Source: Lacticaseibacillus mingshuiensis
GTDB taxonomy: Bacteria > Bacillota > Bacilli > Lactobacillales > Lactobacillaceae
DNA length: 64,000 nucleotides
Assembly (NCBI RefSeq): GCF_016861785.1
Contig: NZ_BOLS01000004.1
Location: 62,001 to 126,000 of the forward strand
Direction of reading: 5' to 3'
Positions within the stretch are counted from its first letter, which is position 1; each line of letters starts with the position of its first letter. The position numbers and the translations under genes are program-made. Below, one piece after another: positions 60,298-64,000 of this stretch. The notes under the pieces are model-generated. The model made no database searches. It was not told the DNA's origin and saw only the letters and a list, made by a program, of their open reading frames with translations.

Positions 60298-60371
60298 TTA
60301 TCTTCCAAGGAACAACATCGCCGTGGGGACGATGTGCGAGCGTTCGGGGGCATTTTTGGGAGGAAACCTGT

Positions 60372-61904
60372 ATGGAGATCTTCGAGATTCTTGATGCAGA
60401 TGAGCAGCGCCAGCTTCGATTATTACAATTTTTATTGCGGCAGAGTAAGCCGCTCAGTTTTGGTGCGCTCACACAACATCTTGCGCAGTCGCCAGCCACG
60501 CTTCACAGTGACCTGAGCGCCTTGTGCAATCGGTTGGTCCGGCTAGAAGGCGGGCTAACACTGGATCTGACGGATGATGTGATCGAGCTGCACGGGACGC
60601 ATCAGTGGTCGGCCCAAGAAATCGACTATTATTGTTTTTTCGAGCGGTCGTTGTCTTATCGGCTCTTGATCGACCTGCTGATACATCCCGAGCTGAGTTT
60701 GGTTCAGCGTGCGGAGATGCTGCATATCAGCCGGGCGACGTTGGCGCGGCGGATTCGCGAACTCAATGGCCATCTGGAAGAATTTCAGGTGCAGATCAAG
60801 GCGGGGCGGCTGGCCGGCAGTGAGCCGCAGATCCGCCATCTGTTTGTTCAGTGGATCTGGGCGACGGTGCCGTATGATCTGATCGTCTCGCAGATCATGG
60901 TGCCTTCCGGAACAGCGGTGATCGAAGGCATCGAGCGCCGCAGCCCGGGACTTTTTTCCTGGGATGGGACAGTGCGGATGCAGCTGTATTTTGCCATCAT
61001 GAAGGCGCGGGCGGCAAAACACACGGCGAATCTGCCCCGCGGGGTGTGCCTGGATGACGCGACGCCTGAGCTCGCGCTGATTCGCGATGTTGTGGCGACG
61101 CACGCCCATGCGACCGGCATGACTTGGACGGCCGGCGAACAACTGTGGCTCGAGCGCATGATGAAGGCGAACATGGCGTTTTCCACGGATAGCGAGGGTG
61201 GGCGGCGCGCGATCGCGGCTGAGACGGCCAAGGACCCGGCGATCACCGCACTGGATCGCACGATCGGCCAGCTGGTGCGCACATCGCTGGGCGCGTTCAC
61301 GATTGCCGATGATGTGTTTGACATGCTGTCGTATTCCTTGCAGCAAAGCTATTTCAGCGTGCTGTATTTCAACGGCATCATCAACGTGCCCGCCAATTAC
61401 ATTCCGATGCCGGTCATGTTCCGGGTGCCAAGCGAACGCGTCACTAAGGTGCTTGTGCGGATGCGCCAGGCGACGGCCACGATCATGGCGACCCATGGCG
61501 GGATCTCAGCTGAAAAATTGGATGAGCTTTCCCTGCGTTACCGCATGGCAATGGATCTGGTGATCGCCAATATTCAGGATAAAATCGTGGTCGGCTGTAA
61601 TTTTGGACGCGACCGGATGTTCACTGAGGCACAGATCGAATTGATCAGGCGTACGTTGCGGACCACGGTGACGGTGGATTTTGAGGCCTATCACCCTGCG
61701 CATCATTACGATGCCGTGATCACGGCGCGTCCAACCAGTGCCGCCGAGCGTCAGGACGCTCGAGTGTTCATTGTGCTGTCGCCGGATTTCACGCCGGACA
61801 TGGGCGACCTGGAGCTGTTTTTGGAGCACATCTACATGCGCTTTTTAAGTGAGCGGTATGACCGGTTCGTCGCGGCCCAGCGGGAAACGGCCGGCGAAGA
61901 CTAA
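60372..61904 (+). CDS. Mga/AtxA-like HTH regulator
   Basis: 510 residues from ATG 60372 behind GGGAGGAAA. Two N-terminal winged-helix regions (QLRLLQFLLRQSKPLSFGALTQHL and LVQRAEMLHISRATLARRIRELN), then a helical PRD-like middle and a C-terminal EIIB-like part (AVITARPTSAAERQDARVFIVLSPDF), the Mga/AtxA plan. Such regulators control surface protein or virulence-type genes in streptococci and respond to sugar-phosphotransferase state in some cases. A KxYKxGKxW surface protein gene lies 1.5 kb downstream; a link is possible but unproven. Confidence 0.83.
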   Translation: MEIFEILDADEQRQLRLLQFLLRQSKPLSFGALTQHLAQSPATLHSDLSALCNRLVRLEGGLTLDLTDDVIELHGTHQWSAQEIDYYCFFERSLSYRLLIDLLIHPELSLVQRAEMLHISRATLARRIRELNGHLEEFQVQIKAGRLAGSEPQIRHLFVQWIWATVPYDLIVSQIMVPSGTAVIEGIERRSPGLFSWDGTVRMQLYFAIMKARAAKHTANLPRGVCLDDATPELALIRDVVATHAHATGMTWTAGEQLWLERMMKANMAFSTDSEGGRRAIAAETAKDPAITALDRTIGQLVRTSLGAFTIADDVFDMLSYSLQQSYFSVLYFNGIINVPANYIPMPVMFRVPSERVTKVLVRMRQATATIMATHGGISAEKLDELSLRYRMAMDLVIANIQDKIVVGCNFGRDRMFTEAQIELIRRTLRTTVTVDFEAYHPAHHYDAVITARPTSAAERQDARVFIVLSPDFTPDMGDLELFLEHIYMRFLSERYDRFVAAQRETAGED

Positions 61905-61937
61905 GCGCTGGGAACTATTTTCAAATAAAACAAAAAA

Positions 61938-61980
61938 GTCATTTTCTCCGTCGTGGTTGGTCACGGAGAAAATGGCTTTT
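61938..61980 (+). terminator. Intrinsic terminator
   Basis: AGTCATTTTCTCCG / CGGAGAAAATGGCT then TTTTTC, 33 bp after the Mga-like gene. Confidence 0.85.
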
Positions 61981-62130
61981 TCGGTTGAGCAGACGTCGTG
62001 CTAGATAGTTCGGAGACGCTGGTGAGCAACCGCTCTTGCTGTGGGGTGAGCCGGCTTGCTGTAGATACAAAGCCATGTGACCCAGCGCATTCACATGGCC
62101 GGCGGCAGATGCCGCTTCAAAAACAGACAC

Positions 62131-62922
62131 TCAATTCGCGAAGAAGAGATCAAGCGGTGAAACGCCGCTGCCACCTGTTTGGACGCAGGTCTGAAGAGAA
62201 ATGCCGCCGTATTGCGCCTTCAGTGCCTTCAGGGTTGTGATCGCTGCCTGGTCATTGACCACGTGGCGCTTGATGGCAACCAGGTGGTATAGATGACCGT
62301 TCACAGTGATTGGTGCGCCGATGCTGAGCTGTTGCAGGGCATCATGCGCGACCCCGGTGGCCTCGACCAGATAATGGTTGGCCACCGCCGTCCATGAATA
62401 GACGCGGTCGCCCGGCACGTGGCCAAGTCCAGTGAAGGTGCCAATGGTAAACGTTTGGCCCGCCATCGTGAGTCCACGGACCGGTTTTGGCGCGGTCGGC
62501 TTTTTGACGGTCGACTTTGCAGGCGTGGCGGCCTGCTCAGCAGGGGCCTTGCTGACCGGCTTTGCGGGCGTGGCCGTCTTGCGTTTGGTCGCAGGCTGAG
62601 CGGCTTTTGCAGAGGCGGCTTGTGCGCTCACGGTTGTGGCTTGCTTGGCTGGCGCTTGCGTTGCCGGTTTTGCAGGCGTTGCGGCCGGTTTTGGACTGGC
62701 CTGGACCCGCTCTTTCGGCTTTTGCACACGGACGGACGGTGCGGAAACGGCTGGCTGCTGCCGGTTGCTTCGGTTCACCACCGGGACGACCGGCGCTGGC
62801 GCGGAAACGACGAGCGCTTCCGTTGCGGCCGGGCTCGTGGCGCCTTGTTGTCCGCAGCCCGCGCCAAACACGACAAAAATCAGGGCCGCGACGGCTGCCG
62901 TGATCTGCTTCTTGTTGACCAA
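62131..62922 (-). CDS. Lipoprotein with Ala/Pro/Lys-rich linker and sortase-like C-terminal domain
   Basis: 263 residues from TTG 62922 (GGGGGA upstream). A signal peptide with lipobox VFGAGC predicts lipid attachment near residue 23. Residues about 40-150 are a long Ala/Pro/Lys/Thr linker with repeated ATPAKP-type units, suited to crossing the wall. The last 110 residues (MAGQTFTIGTFTGLGHVPGDRVYSWTAVANHYLVEATG ... HLYHLVAIKRHVVND ... ISLQTCVQTGGSG) resemble a sortase beta-barrel: a His in the NHYLVEAT strand and Cys in LQTC. The usual catalytic Arg after the Cys strand is not evident. It may be a non-catalytic or altered sortase relative. The assignment is tentative. Confidence 0.6.
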   Translation of the reverse strand: MVNKKQITAAVAALIFVVFGAGCGQQGATSPAATEALVVSAPAPVVPVVNRSNRQQPAVSAPSVRVQKPKERVQASPKPAATPAKPATQAPAKQATTVSAQAASAKAAQPATKRKTATPAKPVSKAPAEQAATPAKSTVKKPTAPKPVRGLTMAGQTFTIGTFTGLGHVPGDRVYSWTAVANHYLVEATGVAHDALQQLSIGAPITVNGHLYHLVAIKRHVVNDQAAITTLKALKAQYGGISLQTCVQTGGSGVSPLDLFFAN

Positions 62923-63434
62923 AAAAATTCCCCCAGAAACTGTAAAACAGATGGCGATCCCCATCGCCGCATTACTTACACACCTAGTATGATGTCACAT
63001 GCCAACTTTCGAAAGTGCTCAGTAATTGATTCTAATAAATAAATTAGTGAGACATTCACATCGCGAATGCCAGTACCTCGGAAAGTGGTGGTTACGGCCT
63101 TTCCTATATAAAGAACGCCGGTTTTTTAACGAAAAATCGTCCTTTCGCCTAGACCAATTTTGCTGTTCGCGTCCAATTTCCGAAACGAATTTTGTCAATA
63201 TTGGCAACGAACTTGTTTTTTTTAATGCTACGCTCAACTTGTTCGAAAACGGTTTCTATCTGCACTAATTAGAATATGGCATAAACAATTCAGCACGGGA
63301 ACGGTTTTTTCACGGTCATGTGGGGACGGTGAAAATACCAACCGGCTGAAGGCTTTTCGGCATTGCTACGCGATCGATCGGTTATTTCCGGGCGGCTGGC
63401 GTGGCGGGCTAGACCAGACTGGAGGGTTCGGAGC
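62923..63434. other. AT-rich intergenic region
   Basis: Markedly lower GC than the rest of the window from about 62990 to 63290. No gene. Holds a cre-like site (63244-63257) and an inverted repeat TTTTCACGGT / ACGGTGAAAA (one mismatch, about 63308-63338). Confidence 0.5.
63244..63257. promoter_or_regulatory. cre-like site CGAAAACGGTTTCT
   Basis: Matches the CcpA consensus TGWAANCGNTNWCA at 12 of 14 positions (both terminal bases differ). About 180 bp upstream of the surface protein gene. Catabolite control is a guess from the match alone. Confidence 0.35.
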
Positions 63435-64000
63435 ATGAAAGAGCACTATAAGATGTACAAAAAGGGCAAAACGTGGTTGTTTGCCCTGGTGTTAGGCGCA
63501 ACACTTGTGGTCGGCGGTGGGTCAATCGCCCAGCCGGTTGCTGCGGCGGGCGAGCCTGCGGGACAAAGCGAAGTCGCGGCCAACACGGCGATCGTCACGA
63601 CAACGGATATCAATGGTGATCTGTCGGTCAATCCGGCGCAGACCGGGCAAGAGATCTCGGTCAGCGGCGATACGATGGCCCAAAACTTCACGGCGCGCTC
63701 CGCGACAAACGGAGATCCGTTGACGATCGACGGGAATGACGTGCAGCTGACGACTGGGTATGAGACTGAGTCGGATGGAGAAAATTCAAATTCTTATCCG
63801 GCTGGTATTGGAATGGTCGTCGCCAAACGGCAGGTCGACTTCACGACTGATTTTCATATCAACATTACGACGAACATCGCATGGGACCCGTCTATGAGCG
63901 ATTGGCTGGGTGGGGATGGGACGGCGCTGTTCTTTGAAGACGTCTCACCTGAGGACGCACCAGTCACCGCTCAGACTGGTGGCCAACTGGGTATCAGCTA
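63435..64000 (+). CDS. KxYKxGKxW surface protein with L-type lectin-like domain, 3' end cut
   Basis: First 188 residues from ATG 63435 (GGAG upstream). The signal peptide carries an exact KxYKxGKxW motif (KMYKKGKTW) and a hydrophobic core ending in AQPVAAAGEPA. This class is used for large serine-rich or repeat adhesins, often exported by accessory Sec. Residues about 110-188 (AGIGMVVAKRQVDFTTDFHINI ... DWLGGDGTALFFED) resemble a bacterial L-type lectin domain, which binds glycans. The gene runs out of the window, so the repeats and anchor are not visible. Confidence 0.85.
   Translation, partial: MKEHYKMYKKGKTWLFALVLGATLVVGGGSIAQPVAAAGEPAGQSEVAANTAIVTTTDINGDLSVNPAQTGQEISVSGDTMAQNFTARSATNGDPLTIDGNDVQLTTGYETESDGENSNSYPAGIGMVVAKRQVDFTTDFHINITTNIAWDPSMSDWLGGDGTALFFEDVSPEDAPVTAQTGGQLGIS

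Larger units (their letters stand above)
59745..60371. other. Non-coding stretch with terminator, hairpin repeat and structured segment
   Basis: Terminator 59771-59803, hairpin repeat 59812-59980, a segment rich in inverted repeats at about 60020-60245, then the promoter of the Mga-like gene. No coding gene seen. Confidence 0.55.

Overview
The window looks like a Lactobacillaceae chromosome of fairly high GC (by eye in the mid-50s percent), most like the Lacticaseibacillus group; the species is not assignable from the sequence alone. Reasons: KxYKxGKxW-type signal peptides and LPxTG anchors, MucBP repeats, Rgg-, Mga- and Spx-type regulators, arginine deiminase, PepI proline iminopeptidase, strong AGGAGG ribosome binding sites and many intrinsic terminators. 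No rRNA, tRNA, CRISPR array or intact prophage was recognised.

Layout. 0-6.2 kb: LLM flavin oxidoreductase (cut by the window edge), a MecA-like class B penicillin-binding protein, an Spx paralogue and a frameshifted MucBP/LPxTG surface protein. 6.2-8.6 kb: gene-poor decay zone with a 149-bp direct repeat and an AP2-domain phage-type gene. 8.6-18 kb: arcD-arcA, a repeat-rich LPxTG protein with an in-frame TAG, a fused double Rgg-like regulator with an in-frame TAA, HtrA, and an SRPBCC/quinone-oxidoreductase pair; the palindrome CTCAAAATTGAG recurs in the intergenic spaces. 18.2-24.6 kb: accessory island flanked by two copies of an rgg 3' end, holding a small toxin-like ORF, secreted and membrane proteins, a DUF1906 glycosidase-like protein and a dead IS4-type transposase. 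24.6-35.2 kb: rgg plus an ABC exporter, a broken kinase, an XRE regulator with APF-rich repeats, a second ABC exporter and a translationally coupled pair of MutS-like ATPases. 35.3-35.5 kb: a candidate type I toxin-antitoxin locus. 35.8-38.5 kb: an nfeD-like/flotillin/Q-R-rich membrane protein operon. 39-49 kb: esterase, ADP-ribosylglycohydrolase, TerC plus AAA ATPase, a tandem pair of small membrane proteins, a TetM-like GTPase coupled to an acidic unknown protein, PepI and an autoregulated MarR protein with a glycine-arginine tail. 49.4-64 kb: two orphan structured RNAs, mostly single housekeeping or accessory enzymes, two MFS transporters, an Mga-like regulator, a lipoprotein with a sortase-like domain and the start of a KxYKxGKxW lectin-like surface protein.

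Two window-wide themes stand out. First, a dispersed family of hairpin repeats of about 80-100 nt (38.8, 49.7, 49.8 and 59.8 kb, plus fragments) keeps its pairing through compensatory changes while the stem sequences differ. Second, an unusual number of genes are broken by one base (4.98, 5.45, 12.25, 13.68, 22.41, 27.87, 51.85 and 53.55 kb), which means either genome decay or, for the homopolymer cases, sequencing error.
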